The notes below the pieces were generated by a model that did not search any database, was not told the origin of the DNA, and saw only the letters and a program-made list of their open reading frames with translations. A stretch of 64,000 nucleotides of DNA from Auricularia sp. M13 (lineage: Eukaryota > Basidiomycota > Agaricomycetes > Auriculariales > Auriculariaceae). The stretch lies in contig CM073196.1 of NCBI GenBank assembly GCA_037042915.1, positions 3,224,001 to 3,288,000 of the forward strand. The letters run 5' to 3'. Numbering within the stretch: position 1 is the first letter of the stretch; every line of letters begins with the position of its first letter. Shown here piece after piece: positions 32,063 through 43,954 of the stretch. Made by a program: the position numbers and the translations under genes.

Positions 32063-32311
32063 GATCTTATATAAATCGGCGTGCAGTGCAGAGCGTCTTT
32101 GACTTTCATTAACTGCAGCTCGGACAGCTAAGCGCGGTTGCAATGCGCTGTCGCTGTGATCTGCCGATCCCACTGAATCAATGCGTCAGATTCGACGGAA
32201 TAGGGCAAATCAAGTAGCATCGTCCGCCTGAATGTCTTTGGGAGAAGATCGTTTCGTACATACAGACAGTGCTTGTGACAAACTACACGAACGGAGATTT
32301 CCTCGTTGAGG

Positions 32312-33967
32312 TCAGAACTTCAGGTCCACAACGCGGACCGCGGACGGAGAACTACTCGCCGACTTCTCCTGGTAAAGGACGGATACCACGCGTTCGGTTG
32401 CCAACCGGCGACGGTCAAGTGTCACCTCGCCGAATGCGTTAAGAGAAGACTTGCCGTCAAATACAAGGGACCAGTCCGTCCAGTTTGACGCCTTGGTGGC
32501 TGCCATGACGCGCACGAACGGCAGCACGACGTAAACGTTGTCTTGCGGGTCGAGGAAGATCTGCGACCGTCCGACACTGCCGATCGGCTGCGGGATCTCC
32601 ATCTTGGTCCAGCTCCCTGACGAGGACCGGAAAAGGTGGAAAGCGTATCCGTGGGCTACGCGCCCGCTTTCGTACGAGGATACGCATTGTCCGAAACGAC
32701 CTGACCAGGGTCAGCCTGTTTGAACCGCCACAGATTCGAAGTGCCGCGGCACAATCAGCGCACCCGGTACATAGCTGATGATGATATGAGGCTGGTTCTG
32801 GGAGTCAGTTGCTTGGCTCTCCTGGTTCATCAGGGCATGGTCGGCGTTGAGAGGGTCAACGATGATGCCTGCAGTGCTGACGGCGATCGGCGAGCTTCCC
32901 GATGTGCCGATCTTGCTTCCGGCAGAGTTAAACCAATTGCGCCCGCGATCGTCGCTATTTCAGCAGTTCAGTAACTTGCGGGTGTTCGCGGCGATGGAAT
33001 ACCTATAGAAGTAAACAGTGTCGTGGTTCGTAAGACCACCACTGCTGCAGCTGACAGCGGCGTTGTTCTCGCGCCAGGTGCCAGAAACATGCACACGGCC
33101 AGACTTCGAGTAAGTAAACCCATGAATATAGAGCTGTGCGATTGAATTCAACGAAGGTTTATAATTGAACACCATATCAAACTCACATTCCGAGCTTTAC
33201 TGGTAGCGCCGGTCGTATTTGTATAGCTTCCAGTCGCCGACGACCATTGTCCGACGTTAGCCCAAGCGCCATTGCTGTACTCTGCAAGCTGTGCAGCGCC
33301 GTTGCCGGAGACCGCAGTGCGATACACGAATTGAAGCTTGTTTTCGGGAGTGACCACGAATTGCGGATAGGTCACGGTGCTAAATTCCGTTGTTAGACTC
33401 CACACATAAACTGGCAGACATATCCAACGAACGGTCCGATGTCCAGGTTCCCCAAGGTCGTCTGGATGGCACCAAAGCTGGAGGCCGCCCATGTCTTTGA
33501 GGCAGGGTCATTGGCTAGCCCACTGGCAGATTTGGTATAGTACTACGCGCGCTCGGTCAGGTCAACAGGGTTGCACGACCACCACGCTCGCTCGCCATTT
33601 TAGTGGCATGGCAGTCCATGGCCACATGTAGCACCCCATCCGCCGGCGAGATGCCCAAAGAGATCACGTTGTGCGAGTCATTGGCCGTGAGGTTGTGCGG
33701 CAGGTCGAAGTAAGACCACGCGCCGGTGGGAAGAGCGCGGCGGGCTAGACGCGCCGCCCTAGAAGACGTGTACCAAGCAGCGTATTGGTACCCGTTGTGC
33801 GTAATGACGGCGCTCGACTGGAAGGAGTTGACGTTCACGAGCCCGTCATAGGAGACGAAGTAGATGCCGGACGAGTCGAGCAGGGTGTTAGACGAAAGGG
33901 ACACATTCAGCGCAAGCGCGGGGAGCGCTGACAGAAAGGCGAAGGCAAAGCGCCAAAGTGCAACCAT
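32312..33967 (-). CDS. Secreted BNR-repeat family protein
   Basis: Six short-intron exons run from the ATG at 33967 to the stop at 32312. A signal peptide (MVALWRFAFAFLSALPALALN) leads into SSNTLLDSSGIYFVSYDGLV. The order of features fits the fungal BNR_4 beta-propeller family: GYQYAAWYT, NVISLGISPADGVLHVAMDC, then after introns YTKSASGLANDPASKTW, VTYPQFVVTPENKLQFVYR, LYIHGFTYSKSGRVHVSGTW, DDRGRNWFNSAGSKIGTSGS, DSQNQPHIIISYVPG and a C-terminal DPQDNVYVVLPF. One intron (about 32716-32760) needs a distal acceptor to avoid a stop. Probably acts on extracellular polysaccharide; substrate unknown. Confidence 0.7.
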
Positions 33968-34929
33968 GGCGTGGAAGGAAAGAAAAGGAAAGGAACAATT
34001 GCGGGCCACGCTGGCCATGGATACTGCGTTATATTAGCTTTCAACGTCGAACTCCGGATGATTGCACGGCGTCATGATGCGTCCATGGGACTCGCCAGCT
34101 CTGCAACAACGATCCGTCGGTCCGCCGTCGCAAGATGGGAGAAGAACCAAACGCATGACGGGCATGCAAGAAGAGCAGTTTTTAGACGGGTCCCGCGTGG
34201 CTGGAGCATCATGCCAGCAAGGCCGATCCACGGTGAGCACAACGAGCTGCCGGGTTTAAGGCCATAAAAAGTAGAAATTTGAAGAAAAGTCAGCCGCGTC
34301 GAATTGTGCGCAATCGCTCTCGATGAAGAGCCCATTCTGCTGCCAAACTGAGAGGAGACGAAGCGACGGTAAACGCGGAGTTCACACGCGTGCAGGTACC
34401 GGGCCGACCGCTTCCTTTCCCCAATATCCGCTGCCAATCATTATCATCAGGCCCCTGCACGTACACCGCACAGGAAGGAGAGATACTCCTATCCTGGAGC
34501 TGCTGGGCACCTTAGAACTTGACAACCGGAAGATAATTGGCGAAACCAAGAATGTCACATGGGCTCGACGTGGCATTGGACGCATTGGACATTCGGATGC
34601 GCTCTGACGCGCTCATACTTACTGCGCAGTCCCTGTCAAACCAGGTTGTGCAAGCAGGATCGCTCCCAACGCTGCACAGCACGAGCCGCTAACGCCATAG
34701 CCCCTGCACCTGGTGTCCGAGCTTCGAGGACACGGCCTACTGTACCTATTATGCAGCCAAGTGCCTGATCTCAACGCTCTGGAGCTGCTCTTCTCGTTGA
34801 CTGCACGTGGAGTCGGTTGCTGTAACCCCAGAAGTGGCGCGCCGGATTCGTGGTCCACTCAAAGCCCTTCCCAATTATGCACAGCACCCTGACAGAATTC
34901 GGAGGTCTCTCACTCTCTCACGAACAGTC
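33968..34929. other. Divergent intergenic region
   Basis: About 960 bp between the BNR gene and the Cys-rich secreted gene, transcribed away from each other. I see only short ORFs of no recognisable family. Confidence 0.5.
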
Positions 34930-35953
34930 ATGACACCTCAACGAATGCTCCTGCTGTCCACGCTCCCGCTGCTCGCGTCGGCCGCGGCCACGACGTTCGC
35001 AGCGCCGCTCAAGGGGGCCTTGCGACTCGCTCTCAGCGCCGGTGCGTGGATTGCCTGCGCTTGTGTTGTGTGCAACGGCTGAGCTTGCGCATACCGTCTG
35101 TCTTGCAGCCCCAGCGAAGACCACGATCACGCAAGCGTGCGGAGACGGCGCAGTCGGCCATACCGTGGACAGCGTCTCGTACCTGCTCGAGAGCGGCGTG
35201 AAGATGACCATGGGCACTTGCGCGGCGTCCAACGCGACGCTCGAGGCCCGCGCCGCGCGCAAGCGCGTGGCGGATTCGCCCTTGCCAGACTCGCGGGAGC
35301 CTGGCGACGAGTGCGACACGCCTTGCAAAACGGTTCGTAGAATATCCTCCGGCGTTCGTTGAATCGGACGCTAAGCGGCTTGCGTGTACTGTATAGGTGT
35401 GCTTCAAAGGGCATAGGAGCCCGGACCCTGCAGGTGCGGTGCCCGAAGTCTAAAGCCCTGGTTATGGAGAAACGTCAGAATCTCACGGTCATAATGGATA
35501 GATTGCCAAGTTATCTTCGACGCACTGTCCGGTGGTAAAGCGCGTACGTTCGAGTCGACAATGCGCACGAATGGTGGCTAAGAAGCTTACGCAGAGAACT
35601 TCACGCTGGGCCAAGACGGATACGTCCTGTACACCTTCAAATCCTGCGGCACCAGCTTCACGGTAAGCAGCCGTCTACACGGTGGGCACCACCTAATCGC
35701 GTTCTGTAGAACCAAATTAGAGGCAGCGAGCAGCCCCAGCCGCTGACGTACTGCTATGCGGATTGGGCAGGCGCAGGCCACTATATCGCCGAGACGTGCC
35801 AGGCGGAAGACGGGGCTGCCGGTGGGAAGTGTGTCGCGGCCTTCGGGTCGTTTATCGATGTAAGCACTGCATAGATGCCTTCTCGCCGCCTTCAACGCTT
35901 ACTGATGCCCGGGGGTGTGTACTGTGCAGTGGCCGGATTGGTATATGCAGTGA
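34930..35953 (+). CDS. Secreted cysteine-rich protein, unknown function
   Basis: Seven exons (34930-35041, 35109-35332, 35397-35433, 35502-35531, 35595-35662, 35710-35859, 35930-35953), total 215 codons including stop, 214 aa. A hydrophobic signal peptide (MLLLSTLPLLASAAATTFAA) is followed by ITQACGDGAVGHTVDSVSYL, a KR dibasic stretch, CDTPCKTVCFKG, DCQVIFDALS, LYTFKSCGTSFTNQ, PLTYCYADWAG and ETCQAEDGAAGGKCVAAF. The even spread of Cys suggests disulfide stabilisation. Three exons are only 24-37 nt. No known domain recognised; effector-like or cell-wall role is only a guess. Confidence 0.65.
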
Positions 35954-36415
35954 GTGCTCCGTCTCCCTTCTGCGGTGGACGAGCGTTGACTCACGGCGGA
36001 CATTGCGTTGTAGAGTGTATAACACTTGAAGCTTCCTGTACTCCGTCCTCCTTGGAGCCATGTATCGCGTACTGTAAGGCTGCAACGTTGTATCAGTTCT
36101 GCAAAGTGGTTGTACCGCGGCTCGAGCCTCTTGAGCCTGGAGAAAGACGTTAGTCTGTATCAATGACACACGAGCTTTCTCCTCAAGTCCAAGGTCGAAA
36201 TTATGCAAGCTTGATGTCAGCGCTCCGACTGTGCTACGAGTGGAGTGGACGCGTGCAGCAGAACGCGTCCGGCCGCCGCCGAAACGCGCTTTGTTCTCCG
36301 ACACTGAAGATGAGATAAAGGAAGACAAGAACGTCGTACTAGCAGGCTGATCGTCTTCATGGATGTGGTGCATTCGGTAAACTGAATTGTTTCGAAGTTA
36401 GTTGCACGCAAAGTA
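35954..36415. other. Convergent intergenic region
   Basis: 462 bp between convergent genes. Nothing recognisable. Confidence 0.5.
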
Positions 36416-37515
36416 TCATGTTGCCAGCGCTGCCTGCCCTAGTTTATCGATCTGTGCAAAACATAGATGCAACCACTTGGTCGTCTTCGATGCAGTCGAG
36501 TCCAGTTTTAAGTTCTCCAATTGGCTGGAAATATCGTCTCCGTTTGGCAGCAATAATGGTTTCAAACTCGCTGCGGTGTCAAGGATGGAGGTTATTGCTG
36601 CGTTGAGAACGCTGACGTCTTGGGGACCGTAAAGAGCGGCCACTACGTCCTCAAAACGCGTGAGGACTTCCGTTGATAAAGGCTGGAGCGATTCCAACTG
36701 CGACATCGAAAGCTGGGGTTCATGTGCGGGTGTTAGATGCGCAGTGAGGATTTTCTTATGAAGCTGGGTCACGACCTTGACCAGTGGGTACACCTGAAGG
36801 GCGTCAACAGGAAAATAACTTTCGTGAGTAAATGGCATACGTCTTTGACGCGTTTTCGTTCGGCAGGCGAGAGTTGCGAGGACGGAAACTCGTCGCCGTC
36901 CCATGGCCAGCCACCGTCGATTTCAGGCTCTTCAGGTCCGCCTTCCTCCATGAGGTCTTGCAGTTCCGGCAAGCCATCGTCGAGACACGCCTGGTTTTCC
37001 TTGAAAAGGCTGCGCACTGCGTCGAGTTCGGACGCGGGCAGGTCGTTGCGTGCGTGATCGATGGCATCGTGTACGGAGCCCGTGCGCACGTAGAGATCCT
37101 CGCTATCGTCTTCCAACGTGCTCGCAAGCTGCTGCACCGTGCGCAGAACGTCGGAAGCGAGGTTGCGCGCCTGCGTGCGGAGCGACGCGCCGTGGTGCTG
37201 TGCGGAGAACAGCGAGGCGCACGACGAGAGCGCCACGGTCGCGCTGCCCATGTCGGCTATGGGCTGGAGCGCGGCCTTCCACTCCTGCTTGGGCGGGCGC
37301 AGCGCCAGTGCGACTTTGGTCACGGCCGCGTACAGCAGCGTCAGAATGGACGTGTAGTCCTTGCGCAGGACGGCCAGGTCGATCGCCGGCGCTGCCTCGC
37401 TGTTCTGCGTGGCCTGCAGGGCGTTCAGCGCTGCCTCCGCGGTGCTGGCTGCGGCTTTGAGGGCGGCGCTGGCCTTTGCATGGTCGTCGGTGCTGGACGA
37501 CGCGGACGAAGACAT
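36416..37515 (-). CDS. GCIP/cyclin-D1-binding-protein-1-like helical protein
   Basis: Two exons (36841-37515, 36416-36793; 47-nt intron, phase 0), 350 aa. Almost entirely helical with Ala/Leu heptads: ALKAAASTAEAALNALQ, LAVLRKDYTSILTLLYAAVT, LRTQARNLASDVLRTVQQLA. The middle has an acidic linker (EEGGPEEPEIDGGWPWDGDE) followed by LSPAERKRVKD and a second helical region (VYPLVKVVTQLHKKILTAHL). This layout fits fungal members of the GCIP family. Assigned from overall pattern rather than a catalytic motif, so moderately sure. Confidence 0.6.
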
Positions 37516-37827
37516 TCCTCCGCCGGCACGGGCCGCGTACACCTCCCTTCCCTCTCACCGTCGAATGCATGCAAGCCTAGGTTTGCAGGTGCGCACTCGG
37601 CGCTCTCAAGCGTATAATATGACGCTAATATGAAGGATTTGTAGGCAGCGGGCGCACTCAACGCCTGCGAGTCCGCTTTCTCGTGGGCGGCCGCGTTCGC
37701 GCGGCCACGGCCACTGGTGCAGCTGTCCCAGTCCCGCGCTCGCGAAACGGTGAGTCCTTTCAGCTACTGTAGCCGTATTTCCGCTCAATGCAGGGCTTGC
37801 TGCCAGTCGCAACAATGTGGATCTATA

Positions 37828-40785
37828 ATGCTGCCAGGACTTGCTGGCCATCGCTCGTCTCCGCGGATATCGTACTCCAGTAATTTCTTGACATCCCGAC
37901 CCCTCACTGCGCAAGCGATATTATCCCCGTTCTCTGCGCAGGCTCGCTCCTTCCATTCCTCAAGGTCTCTGCTTCCCCGGAGACCAGCCACAGCACCGCC
38001 AGCACACACCCGACATATCTCGCTTTCGTCTATCTCGTCGCTCTGGAAGACCTCGCCGTCGACGCCGTCGCCATTTAAAATATGGCGCGTGTCGAAGCTG
38101 GAGGACGAGGCCGACCTGGCGCCGCAGGAACCTGCGCGGCAGATCGCCTTGCTCCAGGGCCTCGCCGACTTGGACAACAAGGTCGGCTACGAGCGCATCA
38201 TCCGCCGCTGGGAGCGCATGTGCGAGTTTTCGCCCAGCAACCCGACGCTGCGCAGCGACGAGGCGTTCCGGCTGTACGTGCTCGCGCTCGTCAAGACCGG
38301 CCAGCAGGACTCTATCCCCTCCGCCACCCGTCGGAGGGAGTCTATCCTTGCGAAGAACCCGCTCCCTGGTCAGCCAGCGGCGCAGGCTCTCCCGGAAGGC
38401 CAGACGCGCTCGGACAAGATTGCCAACTCGGTGCTCGAGGACCCCAAGGCCCATGCGAAGCTCAATGCTTTACCTGATCCTGTGCCTACGCCTGACCCGC
38501 TTGCTACTGCCACGGCCTCTGCAACGGCTACTGGAACAACACCAGCTAGCCCTTTGACTGGTGTGCAAGCTCTGCTCTCGGCTGGCGGTGCTGGCGGGAA
38601 GGACACTCCAATCTACGTGACCATCGCGCAACGTTCGTCTTGCATCTATCATTCGTGACCTCGAAAGCTGAAATAAAACTTCACAGCGAAGGGAGAGGGT
38701 ATGTGGCGCTTCCTGCGCTTCACGGCCATGCTAGCCGTCGGCAGCTTCTTCATCTTCAGCTTCGTCGCGCTCATCGCGGATAACGCGGGCATCCTGAAGC
38801 AGAGGAACGAGCCGTCCGAGTACCAGGTTACGCAGGGGAAACAGGTCCTGTTCTCAGATGTGCACGGTGTGGACGAGGCGAAAGAAGAGTTGCAGGAGAT
38901 CGTGCAGTTCCTCAAAGACCCGACCGCCTTCGCCGCGCTTGGCGGCCGGCTGTCGAAGGGTGTCCTGCTCACTGGCCCGCCTGGTACCGGCAAGACGTTG
39001 CTCGCGAGGGCCGTGGCTGGCGAAGCCGGTGTGGTGCGTCCCAATCATCCTCATTGCTGCGTTCATTGACCATTCGCACTGCACTATAGCCCTTCTTCTT
39101 CGCCTCGGGCTCGGAGTTCGACGAGATGTTCGTGGGCGTGGGCGCGAAGCGGATGCGCAGCCTGTTCAAGGCGGCGCGCGAGAAGCAGCCGGCCATCATC
39201 TTCATTGACGAGCTGGACGCGATCGGCACGAAACGCTCCGCGCGCGACCAGCAGCACATGAAGCAGACGCTCAACCAGCTGCTCGTCGAGATGGACGGCT
39301 TCACGCCCGCGGACGGCATCATCGTCATCGCCGCGACCAACTTCCCGCAGTCGCTCGACAACGCGCTTGTGCGCCCCGGCCGCTTCGACAAGAAGATCGC
39401 CGTGCCGCTGCCCGATATCCGCGGCCGCGAGCAGATCTTGAGACACCATCTTAGGAATACGAAGTTGGAGCCTGGTATGTCTGAGCGCGGCTTGTCTTCA
39501 ACTTGACGAACATGATGCAGGCATTGACATCTCCATCCTGGCGCGTGGTACATCTGGTTTCTCCGGCGCTGATATCGAGAACTTGTGCAAGTACGTCCCT
39601 GACTACCCTACCTCGCGTTAATTATACTGATCTGGTTTATGTTTGTAGCCAAGCCGCGGTGAAGGCTGCGAAGGACGGGTTCCAGCATGTTGCCCGCAAG
39701 CACTTGGAGTGGGCACGCGTATGTCTAATTGCACTAGTCTTCTTCTCTCCACGAGACTGAAGACGCAATCAGGACCGCATCATCATGGGCGCAGAGCGCC
39801 GCAGCTTCTTCATGGACGACAAGACCAAGCTCATGACGGCCTACCACGAAGGCGGCCACGCTCTCGTCGCGCTGTACACGGACGGCGCCATGCCGCTGTA
39901 CAAGGTCACCTGCATGCCGCGCGGACATTCCCTCGGCCACGTATGTCTAACCACCTACCGTTCATGCGGGCCGTGTCGCTGACCATGCCTCGTAGACGTC
40001 GTTCTTGCCAGAGAAGGACCGGATATCGGTATCGCTGAAACAGTACCGCGCGTCCATCGATGTCAGCATGGGTGGACGCATCGCTGAAGAAATCGGTCCG
40101 TGCAGTCTATCTTGTCACCACCGTCGTTACTTAATCGCGTGCTGTGCGTAGTGTACGGTCCCGAGGACGTTACCAGCGGCTGCTCGTCCGACCTGCAGAA
40201 CGCGACAAGCATTGCGAAGGCCATGGTTCGGGTGCGGAGCGTTTCTCGTTATCTTAACTCAGGCGATGCTGATGTCTGGGTGCGCTGCAGCATTTCGGAA
40301 TGTCGGACAAGGTCGGCCCTGTGTTCTACTCTGCCAACGACCACAACATCAGCGGGCACCAGCGCGAGATGATCGAGGAGGAGGTCCGGAGGTCAGCATC
40401 GGCGCGCCGTCCGACTATTCCTTGCTTCCGCTGATATAACTTGACGATTGCAGAATATTAACTGGCGCGTCCGACCGTGCCAGGGAAATACTTACAACGA
40501 GGAGGGAGGAGTTGCGCTTGGTATGCCCGTCTCTTTTTCTTTCGATGTCATCTCGCTGGCGTGCTGACGGTATCTTTGTAGCTCGCGGAGGCGCTGGTGG
40601 AATTCGAGACGCTGGACCTGGAAGAGGTCAAGAAGGTGATCAAGGGCCATAAGATTCGCCAGGACGAGAAGCACAATGTGTCGAACGTTGAGGTCACCAC
40701 GATCACCTCGACGCCGCTTCCCTCGCCGCCAGGCCAGCCTATCGGTGCGCCCGCGGCGTCGGAGACGCCTGACCCATCATCATAG
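37828..40785 (+). CDS. yme1: Mitochondrial i-AAA protease (YME1/FtsH family)
   Basis: Eleven exons (37828-38632, 38687-39033, 39090-39474, 39521-39590, 39649-39718, 39773-39940, 39996-40095, 40152-40231, 40291-40391, 40454-40520, 40582-40785), 798 aa. The protease sits in the inner membrane facing the intermembrane space and degrades unfolded or surplus proteins. Order: Arg/Ser-rich presequence; YME1 N-terminal domain ([20 protein letters not shown]); one membrane span ([17 protein letters not shown]); Walker A GPPGTGKT; pore-loop region; Walker [34 protein letters not shown]; zinc site HEGGH (family usual HEAGH); and third ligand region [19 protein letters not shown]. The 3' end is duplicated downstream. 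Confidence 0.93.
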
Positions 40786-41029
40786 ACCAGGGCATCTCGT
40801 TGTGGTTGAACAAAAGTTGCAGTAGTTTCCTTGTGTGTACACCCCGCAATCAAATATCCTAAGCATTCCGTGTGCCTAAGTACATGCGATAACCCAGCAT
40901 GTCCTTCAGGGCGACTGTCATACCTCGCGGACCGCATCCGCGGCTTGACGCCAACTCGTCACGACTTGAGACAACGATTTTGCCATAAGCCCCGACTGAA
41001 GGCGATACGTCTGAAAAGAACCATCGGCG

Positions 41030-41038
41030 ACGTCAGGA
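41030..41038. repeat. Target-site duplication, left of MITE-1
   Basis: ACGTCAGGA, repeated exactly at 41705-41713 on the other side of the element. A 9-bp duplication is in the range for Mutator-like (MULE) transposition. Confidence 0.85.
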
Positions 41039-41704
41039 TAGTCTCGTCACCAGACACTGTTACTGCTGGTGCGCTGGCCGGGTCGCGTTTCGGTGTTTGT
41101 GTGTGTTTGCGACCGGCGGCTTTCAGCAGTAAAGAGTCTGGTGGAATTTACATGACTTACCCCCGTTGACCTTACCCTGACACAAAACTTCGGGGTTGCA
41201 ATTGGCAGTATTATTGATGATTTATAGTGGAAAAAATGAGAGCTTTGAGTGAAGCTTGTGTCCTGTGAGAGGCCGACCATGAATAAACCTCATCCTTCCT
41301 TTTGCATCCGAAGGTTTCTCTCTGCTCTACAATCCGCCACCAGGGTCATATTCCTTGTTCAAAGCTGTCTCAATAGCTGCAATATATACTCTTTGACAGA
41401 GTTTGACTTCTCCAAGGTGCCCCAGGCTTGCTTGGTGCAACCAGGGTGAAAAGTTCCCACGCTCCATGTCAGGAGATATACAGGGCCTTGGCCCATTTGA
41501 AGGTCATAAAATATCATTTTATGCTGTTATTATACATTCTGAGCAGGGTTTTGGTGGAAACAAAAATTGTGGAGGTCACCGGGGGTAAGTAATGTGAATT
41601 CCACCAGGCCCTTTGCTACCGGACGGCTCCGCGCGCAAATACTAACAAACACCGAAATGACATAAGCCGTCTGATATGTAGCAAAGGGCCTGGTCACGAG
41701 TCTA
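41039..41704. mobile_element. MITE-1, 666 bp, long terminal inverted repeats, 9-bp TSD
   Basis: The left end (TAGTCTCGTCACCAG...) and the reverse complement of the right end (TAGACTCGTGACCAG...) align over about 125 bp with gaps, sharing blocks such as TTTCGGTGTTTGT, GTTTGCG and CTGGTGGAATT-ACAT-ACTTACCCCC. Exact ACGTCAGGA duplications flank it. It has no coding capacity of its own. It sits inside the 3' coding part of deaminase gene A; the matching site in copy B is empty, so insertion followed the segmental duplication. Confidence 0.88.
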
Positions 41705-43024
41705 ACGTCAGGAGGATACCAGACAACTGGGCTCTGGCCACTGCAGCCGCGAAGGTAGAAATGGCGCTCAGAGTACGCATTGTATGACTCGAACATATTC
41801 CAACAGGGCACGCAGCTGGGTTCTGAAGTGCCGATGTATGGTTGGCAAGAATGCCCGCCACGGACAAGATGCTCGAGCAGGGCACATTCGCTGTGCTGAT
41901 AGGCATCGACCGAGGCCACCCATTTGTCAGTCATCGCCGCAGTGCCGAAGTGCGCGCGGAGAGGCTCAATTACACACTGCCGCCATTCCTCCTCGAACCG
42001 CGGTGGGCGTCCTGCAGAGGTCAAGATAGGATGATAAGCGCGTCCTGCGATATTGAAAAGATTCGGTTGTAGAAAATCAAGCGTGAGGCGACAAGGCGGC
42101 AATGGATGCACCGGCATGATCTGGGGCTCGGTTTGGAACCACTGTTTGTAACGATTGTCGTGAGCTGCGCTGCTTAGGACTGCACGAGCCGCTCCGAGCC
42201 AGCATAGCCTTCGCAGCAAGAAGCGAACTGGAGTTCTGGCTAGCAGGCATCCATCAGTGTCCGGAAAAGCGTGGCAGTAAAACTGTTAGCTTACAGACGT
42301 GTTCAACGTGGCGGACGAACTGGGAGGACCGCTTGTCCTTCAACGTATACTCGATTGTAGCGTAGATTTGACGTTGCTTGAGGAGAATAGCGAACAAGTC
42401 GACTCGCCGAGACGTGCCCTGGGATTGAAGATCGCTAATTCGGTCAACCAGATCTTGCAGGAACTTCATGTTGCTCTCGGTCCGCTGCTTCGCGCACTCG
42501 GTTCCTGAACAGTCCGCCTTATGAATAGCACAATCGTGGGCGAGCGCTCGAGTCATAGCGATAAGGAGGTTCCGAGCGTCCTCCCCATGTCGTGCCACGA
42601 TGGCAGGCAACGAATAGCGTAGTTGATCTTCGAAAAACGATCTATGTTTCTGCGCAAGGTCGGGATATTCCATTATATGACTTCCGGCGGCGGCAGCACA
42701 GTTGGGATCGTTCTGGATGTACCGCATGAAGTCCCAAAGTGCCTTCAGTCGCCCGATTGCCTCTTCGGGCACTCCTGTAGTCGTGTTTGAAGCGACGTAG
42801 ACGTTGACGGACAATGAAGAAGAGAGTTCCAAGGCAACGGCGTACGTGTCAGATGATTGGCGAACACATATGCCAGCGAGTGCGTCGAGCAGTTCCATGT
42901 CGTCGAGTTTAACATTCCACATGGCCTCGTCCGTTTGGTCTCGACCATTGTGGGTGCCATACATGTTCAAGCTAGACATGCAAGCGATGCGAACACCTGC
43001 CGACTTGGTCGATGCTGCGTCCAT
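41530..43024 (-). CDS. OTT_1508-like deaminase family protein, copy A, with MITE-derived C-terminus
   Basis: Exons 42295-43024 and 41530-42239 (55-nt intron, phase 1) give 479 aa. The N-terminal 240 residues are helical (DDMELLDALAGICV; LRYSLPAIVARHGEDARNLL). The C-terminal domain has the deaminase zinc signature of the OTT_1508-like clan: H-x-E in YQHSECALLEHLV, then YIGTSEPSCVPCWNMF with the two Cys. OTT_1508-like deaminases are abundant in fungi; substrate unknown. After WYPPD the frame enters MITE-1 and ends inside it, so the last roughly 60 residues are MITE-encoded; the original tail lies beyond the element (below 41030). Whether the chimera functions is unknown. Confidence 0.7.
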
Positions 43025-43084
43025 GTCGATGGTGGAGAGGCGACAATAGACCGAACACAGACGGCAAAGCCAAGCTTTGTACAT

Positions 43085-43227
43085 ATGCCTGTCGCCTTTT
43101 TTAGATTTCATATCGCTGGCGTGCTGACGTTATCTCTGGAGCTCGCGGAGGCGCCAGTGGGTTTCGAGACGCTGGACATGGAGGATGCCATCGTGATCAA
43201 GGGCCACAAGATTCGCCAACGTTGAAG
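43085..43227 (+). pseudogene. Duplicated fragment of YME1 3' end, part 1
   Basis: Matches YME1 from about 40524: the last intron (TCGCTGGCGTGCTGACG) and exon 11 (LAEAPVGFETLDMEDAI versus [26 protein letters not shown] identical). Because intron sequence is included, this is a genomic duplication, not a retrocopy. About 21 bp present in YME1 after KIRQ are missing. The copy is interrupted at GTTGAAG by MITE-2 and resumes at 43774. Confidence 0.88.
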
Positions 43228-43773
43228 TGGTGTGTCCAGCCGGCGGCCACCGCACGTTCCCGATTGCATCCGCGACAAGTCCTCCGCAACGTCGAAAGAC
43301 GTCCCAGCTCGTCTCCTCCGGCACTATAGCAGTGAGACATATACATAATCATTGAAAATACTTTCTATAAGGTGAATATGCACAAAAATTGGCGATTCGA
43401 GCAGTCTCATTTGTGCCTATTCTCAGCACAAATCTGCGAATAACCTTCCAGAAACACAGTTTACGGCTCTCATACCTTGCTATCATAGTGCCTTACACTA
43501 CATTAACAAACTGTGGGCCCCAGAACCGCGATATCCTTACAGATATACTTATCCGGATAACGCTCAGAGCAAGAATTGAGGCAGATACTGAGACCCAGAC
43601 ATCGTGCTCTAGATAGTACACCTAGCAATTGTAGCGATGCATTAGCGCTGTTATTTCCGATGGTAATCAGAGATTTAGCTCTTGTCCTGGGGGTTTAATT
43701 CGAGTCGGGAAAGCTGCCTGCAGGAAACAGCCGAAAACGTTTACATCCGATTGAATGGCGGCTGGACACACCA
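43228..43773. mobile_element. MITE-2, 546 bp, TGGTGTGTCCAGCCG ends, 7-bp TSD
   Basis: Begins TGGTGTGTCCAGCCG and ends with its exact reverse complement CGGCTGGACACACCA. GTTGAAG flanks it on both sides (43221-43227 and 43774-43780). The interior is AT-rich and non-coding. Its ends are unlike those of MITE-1, so it is a different family. The interrupted sequence is the YME1 3' fragment, and the intact YME1 gene shows the empty site (AACGTTGAGGTCACC). Confidence 0.88.
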
Positions 43774-43835
43774 GTTGAAGTCGCCGGAATCACCTCGCCG
43801 CCGGTGCCCGCACCGCCGGGTCAGCCCATCGGCAT
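43774..43835 (+). pseudogene. Duplicated fragment of YME1 3' end, part 2
   Basis: GTTGAAGTCGCCGGAATCAC and following bases match YME1 from about 40686 to 40743 (ending at the PPGQPIG codons). Weaker similarity to the YME1 3' flank continues toward deaminase copy B, showing the duplicated segment is continuous. Confidence 0.8.
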
Positions 43836-43954
43836 ATTTCGTGGTCGCGCAAAATTGCAGTGGGTTCATTGTATGAATCAATGAAGTATCATTCAGCGAT
43901 CGCAATTACATGCGATATCCATTATGTACAACATTGGACTATACTTCGATGTTG

